Assembly: GCF_037975245.1 (NCBI RefSeq)
Contig: NC_092568.1
Coordinates: 20,429,001 to 20,493,000, forward strand
Length of the DNA: 64,000 nt
Source: Apostichopus japonicus
Taxonomy: Eukaryota; Echinodermata; Holothuroidea; Aspidochirotida; Stichopodidae
Direction: 5' to 3'
A program made the translations under genes and the position numbers. The notes below the pieces were generated by a model. That model saw only the letters and a list, made by a program, of their open reading frames with translations. It searched no databases and was not told the DNA's origin. Shown here one piece after another: positions 39,801-54,800 of the stretch (positions within the stretch are counted from its first letter, which is position 1; each line of letters starts with the position of its first letter).

Positions 39801-42800
39801 TTCTATTTCAGATTTGTCACCATACTACAAGGAAGCTTCAACACTGTATTTATATACTGTAGGTTAGAAAATAATGCAAAGCAGTTGTAGAAAGAGTTTC
39901 AACCACATATGGAAACTTGTAACATTAGAAACAAATTGAAAAATATAGAAGCTTACAGATGACATGATAGGTCTACTAATGGTACTAAAACCACATCTAA
40001 AGATCATGTAACCAATACATGCAAACAGATATGCATAAATTGCATATGAATTCATTTATTCTTTTCGGACATCTTTTAAGCCAAAATTAACATTTGCCAA
40101 AACGCCTTGGCAATTATTTATAACCCTAAAAAAAAAGATAAACTGAGGGGCATTTTAAGAGCCCTTAAGATTTCATTCGGCCACTAGAGGAAACACCAAA
40201 GTGACACAGTTAATGAAACAACACTATACTTGCAGATAAATTTTGCTCAGAATTAATCTCAACCATAAATCAAGCTGTCTTTTGCAATTTTTACAGTACT
40301 TATCATTGGTCTGTACAGGTCAATGCTTCAAAACACTCTCTTCCAATTTTTCACGAATATGGTAAAACATTTTAAAGAAGAACTGTTACATTTCAACCAA
40401 AATTTGTGGGAAGAAAGAATCTTCATAACTAATTCATATAATTTTAATTCACAGAAAAAATACATTCCTGAAAAAAGGCATTTGCTATTTGAATACACCA
40501 AAAATTCACATTGCAGATAATGTGAGGGCATAAACATTCCTGAGTCTGTAATTGGATGAAATGTTCAGAACTCACTAATTATGAGCAACCAAGCTGTTAT
40601 AGCTACACAGATCTCTTATTAAGATTGAGGAGGGGGAGGAGGGTATCCTATTATGCATAAATATTACACAGCTTTAGTCAGAGTGCCAAAAAAGTTACAA
40701 CCCCCAACTCAAAATGCAGCTACACATGCCACAATACTTCAAACAAAAAAGCCACCCAAGATAGAGTCTGGACATGTAAACCCAAACAGCTTGAATACTT
40801 TCCAACCCCAATCCCCTAACATTGAGAATATAAACCATGTTATCATGACGTGTTACATCTAGTGAGTTCATTACCAGTCCCTTTGAAGAGGACATTATCA
40901 CTAACCTGCACAAAATGGATTGTGAAGATTGCATGAGATCTACTGCTGAATTCATGCATGTGAGTTGATGCTGTAGTCCTACTGGCCATGCCTTGTTCCA
41001 GCAGCTCTAAAACTTGTGCATAGTCAGATACTAGGTGTTTGGTCAAATCTGCAATGTAAGAAAAGAAAGACACAAATAGATATATATACTGTATATAATA
41101 TCTATATATATATATATATATATTTATATATAATATATATAGATATACATATATTGTACATATTTATACATATAAATATGTTACTATTGATATATATATG
41201 ATAATACAAAAGTGCCGAAATTACAAAGAAATACTGTATGTAAAAAATGAAATGTACTGTAGATAATTATATGAACACATAAGCCATAATTTTTTAATAT
41301 ATATATTTGAATGTCTCTGTGTTTTATGTTTGAAACTGGTTTTTGTTGGAAGCGAGGTCAGATAAAATTTAATAGATCAATTGACATTGAAATTATAATG
41401 CTTGCCCTACTTACCGATATACTTGGAAAAGAGACAATTTAATTGTATGGTACAGTAGGTAAGCATTTGATACTTGAAGAGTACTGTACCACAAATATTG
41501 AAGGATATTTCAACATCTTTCTTAATAACCGATCAACTGAAGTACGCAACATGTAAATTGTATGGGTGAGTGGGGGAGTGGGTAATGGGGGAGGGTGAGG
41601 AGGTGCAACATAGGAAGGTGCATGAATGTATCAAGAAATTTACAACCGGATAAAATGGATCCTAAAAATCTAAATGAAACATATGTTGTTTCAACTAACA
41701 AATTTCTTTAACTTAGATGCTTTCTGAATTTGAATGATGCTTTTGTTTTACCTTGAAGAGTCATATATGATTTTTATAACATAAAATCTACTATTTCTTG
41801 GTTTATACTATATTATTGTAATACTTTCGATTTTCCCTTGAATGAGATATAACTTTACGAAGGATAGAAGAGCATTCCGTCTCTTCCCTGTCCGGGCTGA
41901 TGACAACCAGATGGAGTCATTTCTACCATCACGGACAAGGCCGGAGACCAGTTTATGACTCATTTACGTATAGAGAAACCGAAAACCAATTAACAAATGA
42001 AAGGCAAGGGTGCTTCTTCGCTTGATTTTCCTCCTGGCTCGATGATCAACGACCCTTCTCGGTAAGATGAGCAAGACAAAAAAATGGATAAATTTATATT
42101 TGCCTGAAACTGAGATGGTTAGTTCTTTGATTAACACGATTGTGAGTTTGATGTTTTCTCATGAAGGAGTAGTTTGGGGACGACAAATCTACTGATTAGC
42201 ACTTAATTCAATTGCGGCCGGCCGTCAAGAGTCTTCCGGGGCTTGTTACTGTATAATCTAATATCTCGTATTGACTTTTATCGTTGAGTAAAAGATTGAG
42301 CAAAGATTGAGTAAAGACCGAAAAAGGAGGGCTTTGCACTTCAATAAGATGACTCCTAGGGGCGGATGTGTAGCCCGAGGATGAAAGGATCAAGGCACCA
42401 AAAGTAGCGCCCTGGAGGGGGAGAGAGTTTGGTTATAAATAAGCTGGATGAACGTACAAAAGGAGAGATAGTTACCAGCTCAGGGATTAAGTCATGACCT
42501 ATTGAGGACTCAATCAGTTTTGGGTGATGAAGCGCTTTTGAGTAGTTTCTTTGATATTCGCTAGAGCATGCACTGAGGAGAAAACTCTTTCCTTTTCGCT
42601 TGCAAAAGGGGAAGATGAGGATACGCTTAAAGCTAGATCAATGATGCACTGAATGCAGCATCCCAGCAAAGTTAACGAGAAATGAAAAAGCATGTAAAAA
42701 AAAAACATGATCAATGACAGGTGAGTTCATAAGTGAAGACAGTAACCAAATGAACCTGAAGCAATAGAAAAGTACAGGTGAACCTGACATTGTAGAATTA

Positions 42801-45800
42801 AAACAGTGCGTCACTTTTTGTACATGTAATGGAAGTCGTTCTTATTAAAATTGCAGTTACTTGCAGTTATTGTGTATAATGTGAATTATGTCAGATGGAA
42901 GGAGCAATACTTTTTTTTAAACATTTTTATCCTAGCATCATTGAGAAATACCTAAATGTGTAAGTTAATCCATGAAACCTGTGCACATTTGAGAAATGAG
43001 AAGTAGAGTTAATGGATGTCTACAGGGAAAGGGTGAGATGGATGACGAATTGGAAAGTGTTCCCAAATTATTTACAACCATATATACAATCACAATTTAT
43101 AACTTTTGTCTGCTTGAATACATTTAATTTGTTGTATTTTGAGATGAAATATATATGATGTTCACTTGGCTAAAAAAAAAAAAAACTTACCTGGTACATA
43201 TGGCCCATCTTTGCTGTGTTCACGGACTTTCAAAGCGAATCCTTCACTTCCAGCTGGAGCCAGTAGGTCTCTTACTTTTTCATTGTATATCTCCATGAAG
43301 CTTAAAGAAATATAAACAATTTATTTTCAATATATTGCTAAGTACTTTAAGAACTCTTATTTAAGCAATGGGGGGATGGAGGGGGGAGGGGAGTGAGAGA
43401 CAATGGTCTTTGATCATATTAGTATTCAGTTGCAAACATTGTAGAATGAGACTGTTTTAAACGAGAATTGTAAGATGTTAAGTAAACACTCCAAGACAAG
43501 GCTGAATAGATATTTGGACAACGATACCCGTCTCCTCCTTGTCAAAATGAACACTTGGTAACATCTCCACGCTACACCCACTACCAAAATTCCTGTCCCC
43601 ACTTCAAACTTCTTCCAGACCTACTTTTCATGCCAACTACATTAACAGAGTCTCTTATTAAACATGATTGCAAGTTACAACACTAGTACGATTTTTAGCT
43701 TTTTGTACTTCTACATTCTATAATGTAAATTGCTACAAAATAGGTAAATATGTGTTTGTGTGTGTGAGCAGGTGGTGGGGACACAGTATCAGAATTACAT
43801 AATACAAGTACATGCTTTTGTAATCCCCTCGCAAACTTATGTTGAAAGCATATTTTCCATTTGAATTATGAAATTATTCCCAATTATTCCACTCTTTTCC
43901 TTGACAATTCTCATAATTCTTCCACCACTTCGTTCTTTTAAGACAAACAAACTAACAAAAGTATAAGAATCAAAAGATCCAATACTGTTACAAGAAAAAT
44001 AAAAAAATCAATGAATATTACAACAAGTACCGCTTGACTAAATACATAATCGAGATCGCCATGGTGACCATGTACGTAATACTCCCCAAGTTCCATCTAT
44101 TGTGCTTTAATATCTTAAGACAAAAAAGTTCAATGGAGGAGAGCGAGTTCAGTCGTTAAACACAATGAATGCCTTCGTAAAACACACAAGTAAAAGTGTG
44201 AAAGGGGAGTCGTATTTCTATTTTTAAATAGTTTAACGTAGACTAATTTACATAGATGTGTATAACAAAAGGGATATACCATTCACTACTCCATCAGTTT
44301 ATTTTGCACATTCATCCAACAAGAATTTATATAACAAAATACTATAAATAAACTTTTATTATAAAGATCTATGGCAGTAGACGTTACAAAGGTGAATATT
44401 GGATTGGGTGTGTATTTTTCCAAATGTTTGTTCCCTGGAGAATGGTGGTCTCCACAGACTGAGGGGGTCTTTGACCTGAAATACTCTAAAACAATTTGTT
44501 CGAGACCAAAATATTACATCTTGTACCTGATTTCAAACTTGTAAGTGACATCCTCTTCAAGGTGAGCCACACTGTTGAAGAGACCCTTACTGATCCTTGG
44601 TATAAGACCAGGATTCACCTGTTGTAAAAAGAAACAAATAGACAGTAAGGAATTCAGAAAGATAGAAGAAATAGTGTGTTTTGTTTTGCAGAGTTTAGCA
44701 TCAATCAAACACAGTTAGCTCTGTCTCCCCCTAGTTGCCTGCCACTAATCTTATACAGGGTGAAATTTAAACGTGCATAACATCAATTTAATGAGTTCAA
44801 CACCTGGCTCAGGGTCCATTCAATAATGAAAACTCAACTCACCTCATCTCCAACCATGGTGTATGTTTTTCCTGAGGACGTCTGACCATAGGCAAAGAGA
44901 CAGGTGTTATAGCCATCACATGCAGCATTGATGACTTCTGGACCCAACTTCATGTAGACCTTTAAACGAAGTAAACATAGTCTACCACATCAGGAATGTT
45001 TGAACATATTATATGCTCCCTATTTATCAATTGATCTTTACAGTACCATAATAATATTGAATTTCCATTCAGTAAGTATGCTTTTCATTGGAACTGAGAT
45101 GAAACCTCAAATACATTTACCAACAAGATGGAACACTACCAAATAAAATTATGAAAAAATTTTGAAAGTTCTCACTCGCAATGGAGGTATTTTAATCACT
45201 AGATGAATATTCATGAATGTCAATTCTGAGCATTTTTGCTCAGATATAAACCATGTTTTAATACTGTGCTTCTTTCTGTACAAGTGTATACATCAAAACT
45301 GTCAAAAGAACAGATATAAAACTGTCCTTAATTATACAGAGGTTTATTCTTATCTAATTCTTGTTTGTTAAGCTAGGTACTAGAAGGCATTATAAGCCCT
45401 CACTGACATCATTTGAAGTGTTTGTATACTGCCCACCTCTGGATTACATTGCCATCCTTATGAAGTTTGAAGTAATTGTTTGCTGTATAAACATGCTCTG
45501 CAAAGAGAGTATGCATGCAGACTCTAATACCTGAGCACTCGAGAAACTGTGAATAGTTATGACTATAAGGTCCAAGGAATAAGGTTGAGAATGACAGTGG
45601 TACGTATCTTTCCTGTGGATCGAAGCCTTGATTGTTTAACTTCAATAGACTAGATTTGTCATAATTTTGAAGCATACAATTTAACATCTAACCAGATTTC
45701 ATATAAACTTATGATAGATACTTTTGGTTTTGGTGAATCTCTTTCCTCTGATACAAATGAAGATAATTTATCTATATACATACATGTGTTAAACTGATAA

Positions 45801-48800
45801 GTGAATGTCAATTATATTTGGGGGGGGGGGAGGGTTGTCCCAAAATGAACTGAGATATGTGGTTGCTTCATATTACAAAACCCTACAGCCATTGGAAAAA
45901 CTGAGTGAAACTAATCAAATATTAAACATGGGCAGGCTAATTAAAGCTGTAGCTAAAATGGGATTTGTCCGTAAGTACATGCAGCACTTGAATTTGTCAC
46001 AAAAATGCAAAATGTAATATACTCTAACTATATATCTATCTGATCATTGATTTCAAAGTAAACATTGGTATTAGTCTTCTATGTTTGCCAGTTTTTATTT
46101 GGATGACACATTGTACTTAAATATCATCCTATTGATTGTAGTTTCAATACTACAATCTTTTGACAGTTATTACACCAAAATTTGTGTACTATAAGTTTGA
46201 TATTTATTTACAACCCATTCTGGAAATTCAGTACATGCACAGCTCCCTTTGAAGAGGGGAACCTCTGCCAACAACGAAAAAAGGTCAAACAAATTGAATG
46301 TCAGTAAATGCATCATGTTCCTATGGCAACATATTACCCATATTCCAGAAACCAATCAGCAAGGTTGGTTCTGCCCCCAGGGGGGTAAACCGGGATATGA
46401 AGCCAGTAGTGGAGTTATCTAAAGCTGTGTGCTCCTGTGTATGCATGGGCTAGTTGCCAGGTGAGTCTAAGGTGAATTCATAACCATACACATACTGTAT
46501 AAAAAGTCCAAGTAGTAAAATATGTTCAGCGTCCTTTGCAACAACCCACGCTGCACTTACCATGCAGTGGGGTATGTTCCTCAGCATAAGAATAAACAAC
46601 AACATATTGTGTAAGGATCTTACTTTCATAAAACTTATAAATAACTGTCACAAGACTAGTGGTAACAGTGTGTATTACGGTTAAGTATATGTGATCAATT
46701 ATATTTATAACATAAAGGTCACCAATTTCCATGAAATCTGGGAACATGGAATTACTATTGACCAGCATCAAGCACAATATTTCAAAGCATTTTTTTTGGG
46801 TGGGGGCGGTGAGGGGAGTGGGTAGGGATCTATATTCTCTCAAATGATTTAGGTAGGGGTATATGTACCTTTATGGAAGGACCAGAGGCAGAACAAAGAT
46901 GCTATAAAGGAGGGGGTGCCCCTGAGGATCTGGATTCTGACCCCAGTGCCTGAAAAGTCAAGTTGCCAAATAGTGTATTCTCAAGCATACCATTAAACTG
47001 TAAATTAGGGCTTCACTCACAAACGTGTCAATTGAAATTATTCAGGGATATTTTACAAATTCGGAGACATTCCCATGTCACTGTACATTACTCCAGGCAC
47101 ATATTTTGAGGACCCTCCTGTTCCGGGGACTGTAAACGGAATCCAGTGACTATCCCCAGAATCGGGGAAGTCTGGTCATCTTATTCTCATATATTGCTTG
47201 TACATAAATCAGCAGCTATATCATGGTATGAAATCTGTGATGATTTTGTCAAATCAACAGAGATCAAATCCATCTGGTTACCTAGATAGCTGCATGCACG
47301 GAATAACACCTGCATATATGTAGTCAAACCCATCAAGACTCCTCAAAGTGACATTTTACATCAAAACATCTCATCTACAGTATATGTGTATAAAACTTGT
47401 ACCACATGGTACATGTAACCGTACTACGCAATATGTTGCACATGCATTTGCCTATGTGTGCATTCCATTTACAGTTTGCCGCTAGTCTGCAGACTGTCGC
47501 CAGGCCGACCTGCATGTATAAGACAACATCTATCCTAGACTAATACTACAAAAGTCAGTACGTCCAATTTTGTGTGCTAATACCATTGAATTGGAATTCG
47601 CCTCCTATAGCAAACCTCACTACCTTACTCTTCCCATTTAAAGGAAGCAACCATATATGGTCAGTGCCGAGTTTAAGCATAATTCCTAAACAAGATACAG
47701 CTTGGGGCCTCACAATCTACAGGGGCCTCAAAAAATTTCAATTTCAATTTTGTTTGGTTTTTCGCAAGGTCTTTTAAAATGTTATGTGTATGTTTTCAAG
47801 GTTTGTTAGACCTTTTGGTATAATTTGTTTTTTTATTAAGGAGCCTTTAAGCTTCAATATACAGCTAAGGGCCTCACCAAGTCTAAGTATGGCACTGTTT
47901 GTGGTGATGGTGACCAATAGACAAACTTGGAACCCCATTTTATGTCTTCCTTTATTATAGCAGATTTGCCAAGGGGAAAGTGAAAAAATTGAATGAAATA
48001 CATATATATACTGTACATAACCTTTCTTGGTAAAACTGGCATGAGGAAATTCTGTAGGAAAAATTTTACAGCATGATAGTTTGATAATGGCGTCCCTTAA
48101 AATTAAGGGCATCTTCCCAGCATAAATTTACCCCCACTGAGATCTACACAGTGCGGATTAAACCTATTGTCCTCCTTGGTGCGCACATGGACACCAGCAA
48201 AACTTCAAGCAACCTACCTGCTCCGATCCTTTCTGCAGTTATTGATCTGCGGGACGATTTTTCCTCGATCAATAATATCTGTGTGACTATAGTAGATAGT
48301 TAAAACTCTGGACAGTAAATGGGATATGTTTATAAATGACACTGCTTGCAGCTTAATGTGACCAATCGATGCTTCTTTATAGCAGACCACTCATTGTACA
48401 TAACATCATGATCCTCAATTAGGATGCAATCATTGTCTTCAAGTGCCGGCTATTCACCGATTGATTGAAACATTTACCTTCAGTCCATGGATTATATATA
48501 GTCCAGTGGTGGGTCAGTATTTACATGTACACTAGTTGCAATAATGTAAACAACATTTATCGTGAATGAGCTCTGTTTGGATTTGGTCAACAATCTTACC
48601 GACTTACTATAACCAACTGCAAGACATTTGTAGAAGACTTAACATGGACTATATTAATTCTCAAAATAAGATAAATTTACGTATAATGCAAGAATCAACC
48701 GATAGATGTTTTGACAAAGTGAAGTTAATGGGAGGGTAAATTTTAAGATGACTAATTACTTGTTAACACATACAGGAGTAACAGGAGATGGAAAATATTT

Positions 48801-51800
48801 TTCTTGTGACAAACAATTAAAGCACACTAATCATCAAATTATGAATTATCTTCAAATTATAAGTTTGCATATTTTTGCACAAATTTTGTTTACAACACCT
48901 TTCCATGCAGTTAAATAGAACACCTTTTAAAAAATTTCCTGAATGTTTGAAGTAATTTATGTCAAGAAGAAAATGGATTTCATTAAACAAATCACTTGAC
49001 TATTGCACATTTGTTGCCTGCTATCCTTACTACAAACTACAGTACTGTACTTCAACCAGCAATTCTTTGTCTAAAGAAGCACTTATATAGCTTTGAATTC
49101 CTCTAAGCCATATTTTGACAACAGCTTTCCTTGTACAACTGTTTCTGTACAACCAACAAGCATATACTACTGTACCATTCCCTACAGTTATATACAAGTG
49201 TTCCCATGGCAACATACTAATCTGAAATATTGACATACTTCTGCAGGCAAATAGCTAGAAGGAGAGAGGTGGATGTAAAGCCAATCAATGGTTGCCCTTG
49301 TGTCCTACTGTCAGCATGTTGGGGAGAAGAGGTTGGGTGATAAATTTTGATGTGAGTGGATATTAATAGGGGAAATACCACAATCAGTTGTAACCTTCAG
49401 GCTAAAAGTAACAGCTTATAAGGCATATATATAGTATATATTGGAGAGGATTGGCAGAACTACCTATATACACTATCAATTTCTGATCATTCAAATATTG
49501 TACTTTGAATACAAACTGAACTATTCTAGTAACAGCTTGAAAAGAATATACTCTACTGTAGTATTGCTTTTGTTTCTCATGGCCTGTCATTCTGTGTCAG
49601 GGAGACTCCTTAATTGCCTCTGAACACTGGTATTATGATTACTAATTATTTGCAACAAACATAAAATCTCAGAAACTAGGTCAAATGTATTTTCCTTTGT
49701 GTTACATAGTCAATAACTGGTTATCTAATAACGCAACAAAGGTGAATTGAACTATATTTGCTACAACTTACAAAGAAAAGCATACATGTGCTATGCACAC
49801 GACGTACAGACAAAACATTATTATTTCAAGATATTCAATCCTGATCATGTATCTCCTTCAATCGATCTGCCTATTGAATATGCATCAAGTCTGAATCTCA
49901 AACATAAGTCAATTGTGCTTGTCCCTTTGTGTGTATGTGTGTTTTTTTTTTTTTAATTATAGTAATTGTAAGAATAATGTGCAGCTGTTGAAGGATATTT
50001 GTACATGGTACAGTGTATATACCTGAACTGTGTAGTCAATAGACAATTTCAAAAGTTCACAAAGTAAACAAGTTCTACGTACATGCCTTCTGTCACTAGG
50101 AATAAAATGAGGATAAGGAAAGATCGACGACACATTAAGTTTGTATATGAATGAATTTCTGTTTCCTCGCTTCAAATCACAATGCGACAAACTTAAAGAC
50201 AAGTGGGTGACATCATAAAGCCTACATAAAAAATACCAAATGGATTCTACAACACCTTTTTAGTATACTCCTACTGTACTGAATATATATGTATATGGAT
50301 TCTGATGTATTTTTGTATGTTTCGGTAGGTCTAAATTATATTAACAGCAATTACAGTTGAACAAACATACAAGTACTGTACAGGGCTGTTCAATTCTCTA
50401 TCATTAGTAAAATAAAAGTTCTACTGTATATTACTCTGTGTATCCAAATTCTGCTACAGTAAAATTTCATCAAATTTGCATAAGTCCTGGCTCTACATCC
50501 TGTCGTCTCATCTTTCATTTTTACAAATAGTTACCTTTAGGGATAATATTTAAAAAAAACTTGATCAAAAATTTTATCCAAATTTTACTACAAGTCTCAT
50601 CTCTTTTAAGTACATTCTTTAATGATTACTTTGTTTTTATGTAAATCATCAAAGTTCTACCTTAGCATGCTAAATAATGCCATAATGATACTTCAAAACA
50701 TCTCAGTGAACCAAACGATTCCATAAAAAAAAATATATATATATATATAGGAAATGGACACCTCTTAAACTTGTATAATACTTTGGTAATGTTGTTGTAA
50801 CAGATGACTTTAGAAATCCAACACCAGAATCGATATAAACTATAAATAGCTGGAGGACATTTTGCTCATTCCATACTAGCTAAGGAGTGACTTTTACAGC
50901 ATTGCTTCAATTTGTGGACTGTTAACCATCCTAAAGGCATAAAAGGAAAGAGATAAATTCATGTCTGATGGTAGCAATAGTTTTATACCATGGCATACGG
51001 AGTGCTTTTCAATGAAAATTTTTATGAAAATGTATCTGAGTAAAAAAACTTTGAAGTGACTTCAACCAAGGAAAGGCTTCTTGGGCAGATTTTCAACCCA
51101 AGTTATAGGACATTATATAACAAAAATTGTTTCTGTTTCCTTTTCCAATTCTCAATTAATGGCTGGTGAACTTAAGTGCAGGTACGGTAACGTGCTATAG
51201 TAGCTGTAGCTTTTTCTTTATCAAACAGAGACCTCCCGAAAGGAAAAACTATGGAGTCACTCTTACCGACCTTGCAAAATTGTGAGGGGGACCACGGATT
51301 GCAAAGTGGGCAATGACTACAATGCGGGTCGCAAAGTCCGTAACTACAATTACGGTTAGATACGTCCAACACAACAGCATACAGAAACGTTGTACTCAAA
51401 GCCGAAGCTAAAGTGAATTAATCAGGTGCCCTCAGCAGGTCCAACACAGCAGCATACAGAAACGTTGTACTCAAAGCCGAAGCTAAAGTGAATTAATCAG
51501 ACCTGTCCCCCATCGGGAATCCATGCATGCTAAGCTCTTCAATACCGCCCTCATTCCCTGCCGGGAAACATTTCATGCTGTAGTTTTGTTTCTTTCTCTC
51601 AATGATAGTTTAGTTCCTTGACAAAAAGTTAATTTATGCTCACATAAAAGAAAAATATTGTATCAATGCACCAGTATCTATTGTTGTACAAGATAAAAGA
51701 GTAAAGTGGTTACCAGTTATCTACTGTACAGTACATAAGTCATCCTAATTCATCTTAAACATTAAAACCTCTCTAATCACTGATCGTGGTGCAATTCTTG

Positions 51801-54800
51801 CAGAAAACCAGTAACAATGTAGTTCATGGGCTTGACCAAAAAAAAATCTCATTTTAAGAATGTGAAGAAAAATGAACACGAAATATTTCTGATTTATTTT
51901 TGTATATATATCACAAATTGATCCTAAGAGTATGTTCTGGCAAACAATTTTTGTGGTACAAACTCTGAAAGCTACAGTGATCAGTCATAGTCTCATTTTG
52001 AATATACTCAATTGGAAGGTGAATTCAGATAGCCAGAGATTGGCAACCAAACACCAACATGGCTGCTCTACAGAGAATTCCCACTAGAAAAACCTTTCTG
52101 TTAACTTCCACCAATTTTTCTTTTGTCCTGAAGTAAAATTTAGAAGAATTGGTCATGAATCTTTTATTAGGTTGGCAATACAATATTATGCCTGGTTGCC
52201 CACTAAGATTCATCATTTCCCTACTCATCCATATCATATGTATACCAGTGAAGAATCTTTCCAATGACTCATGCTGTGTGTGACAGGGAGGTGTGAACCC
52301 CAGATATATGCTGTATCCTCTGATGGTTTGTTGAGCACACACTACAATCTGTGTTGCCCCATCGGTAATGAGATTCTAACCAGATCATCTGGTATCTGGG
52401 TGTATAATGGCTTCTGATGAGAAAATAACTGTGCATGTATTTGGAGCAGATTAGGGTGAGCAAATAATACTGGTTGTCACGCTGTGAAGTGTAGTTCACA
52501 ATTTACTCCATAGCATCGCCTTAACTTTTCTATGCAAGACACACTTCAAGTATCATCTCATGACAATTGCGAGTAATGCGCCGTGTTTGTCACATATATA
52601 GTATGCCAGTGAGTGAAGGTCAAAATTGGTGTTTTAAGGGAAATAGAGGTAACACCATAAATATCTGCCTTCAATATTACCAAAATAATTTGTAGATCCT
52701 CATCAAAGGAACTATTTAAGCCAAAACAAACCAACATATATCTTAAAGTGATAGCAATGGTTGTGATGAAAACTTACCCAAACTGCTTATTACGAATTAA
52801 AAAATGATAAATATTTTGCTGTTGAGATAAAGTCATAATGATGAGTAGGACATCAAGCCAGTCATTAAATTGTCTGATGGAAATATGTGATTCTTGTTCA
52901 TGTTTTCATGCATGTTGAAATTACCAAATGGATTCATACATGATATCACAACTCTAGCGAGATGTCTCCAATTTCTGCATGAGATTAATAGAACGGCATG
53001 TGTTGTCTGCATGGCACTAAGACCTTTCAATAAATTTCATCCCACCAATTGAAGTAAGTGTATGATTTTTTAATTACTAAATGGAATACCAACATTGCTT
53101 TTTTGATAATTGCATCGCATCTATGGTCACGTACCAGAACTCTGAAAATTATTAAGCATATATGTCACAGTCAACCAACGTGCTGCTGCCCATGGATTAC
53201 TGTTAGTATAGGCTAACCAGTACAGTAAGACAATAGGACCTGTAGTAAAGGCTTTCTCTATTCTCGTAATACAAACAAGGTGAACTCAGCTTACACAAAG
53301 GAAAGATTTATTGTTCTGAAATTAATTTTGCTCAAATGACTAACTTGAAAATTCATGAACTGCTGAGTCAAATCTTGATCATCATACAATGACGGTAAAG
53401 TAGTGGAACTCAGACAAAGAGACAAAGGGTACCAAAGTAATGATAAAGTCTGGTCTCTTAGCTCTTCACACTACGGTGGCACATAATGGACGCCAAAATG
53501 AGTAATATACTACCAGCAAATTTTACCCATGCTATAGATCTCTGATGCAATGATAACATTGCTAATGTGCCTAGTGTTTGAAAACTTTGCGAGTTAATAT
53601 CATCTCTTTGTCTTTGGTAATGAATTATGTTCAGCGAGGTGACACGTACAGTATATATATTCAATGGGATAAGATCTAGAATGATACAAAGGATACACAC
53701 TACATGATAGTACTGTCTACAGGTAAATTATGGTACTGCTTTGTTTCAAAGCAGAGCACTTTGCATCCATGGTGGTATTAAATCCAGCAAGCAGTGAAAA
53801 ACAATTATATACAAAGGTACTGTACCACACTTACTGGACTATAGTAATTATGAAATTATTGGCATAAATATCAAAGGATTACAAACAAACAAATGTATGA
53901 AATTTTGTGGAGGGACAAAATTTTCTGTGCATGGACATAATAGTTGCAATAAAAGTTCACACAATACTGGAACATATTGTAACCACACAAGTTTCTTAGT
54001 ACAGTAAGAATTATTGGTGTCCATGAAAAACAGTACATCACAGTACTACTGATTTCATTCCTCAGAGTGATACTGTACAAAGTTGCATTACGGTTTAAAT
54101 GCAAACTTTCTATGAATCTTCTTTGTTTCACTTATAAACTCGTCAATTGAACTTTTAAATTTTATAGAAATTTGTATTCATCTCGAAAATGGACTTTGAT
54201 TTTACACACTTACAGTATCTATGCCAAGTCCGATTCACTTCCTGAACTCTAGATGAAATATTATTAAGTCGACACACCATTCAATAAATTTACCGAGACA
54301 ATTCTTTCCAGTGAACACAACCCAATTATTTAGAGCAATATACTGTACTCATCCATGCATACGTGTATACACATATAAACATATCAATAAATGACATATT
54401 TTCAATTCTAGATGAGAAATGAAAAAGATTGCTGCTAATGAAAAACTGATTACATTTCTCACAAACTCTGGTCAAAAATATTTGAAAACAATATGAATCA
54501 AAGTGGAGCGTTACAAGCTAAAGTGTCAGGGAACAGAATCTGGATAGAAAATTATGCAAAGGTTCTGACAAGCAAATAATTTGTATGCTGTATACATTAT
54601 TTTCAAAATTATTGATTGGAATATATATCCTCTTCTATATTTTCCTGCAGTGAACAGTAGAAAAATGAATGTTGTGTTTACTTTACTTGAAGAAGACCAT
54701 ACATTGTTGTGGATATGGATGTACTAAGTAAATTGCAAACATATAATACCAGTTGTTAGTCAGTGTATGAAACTAAGGACTAAAACCTGCTACAGGATAT

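Larger units (their letters stand above)
37683..40905 (-). other. Intron 7 (3,223 bp)
   Basis: It holds two tRNA-derived SINEs on the gene strand (38399-38614 and 37704-38084) and a 92-bp tandem duplication (39627-39803). The rest shows nothing recognisable. Confidence 0.85.
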
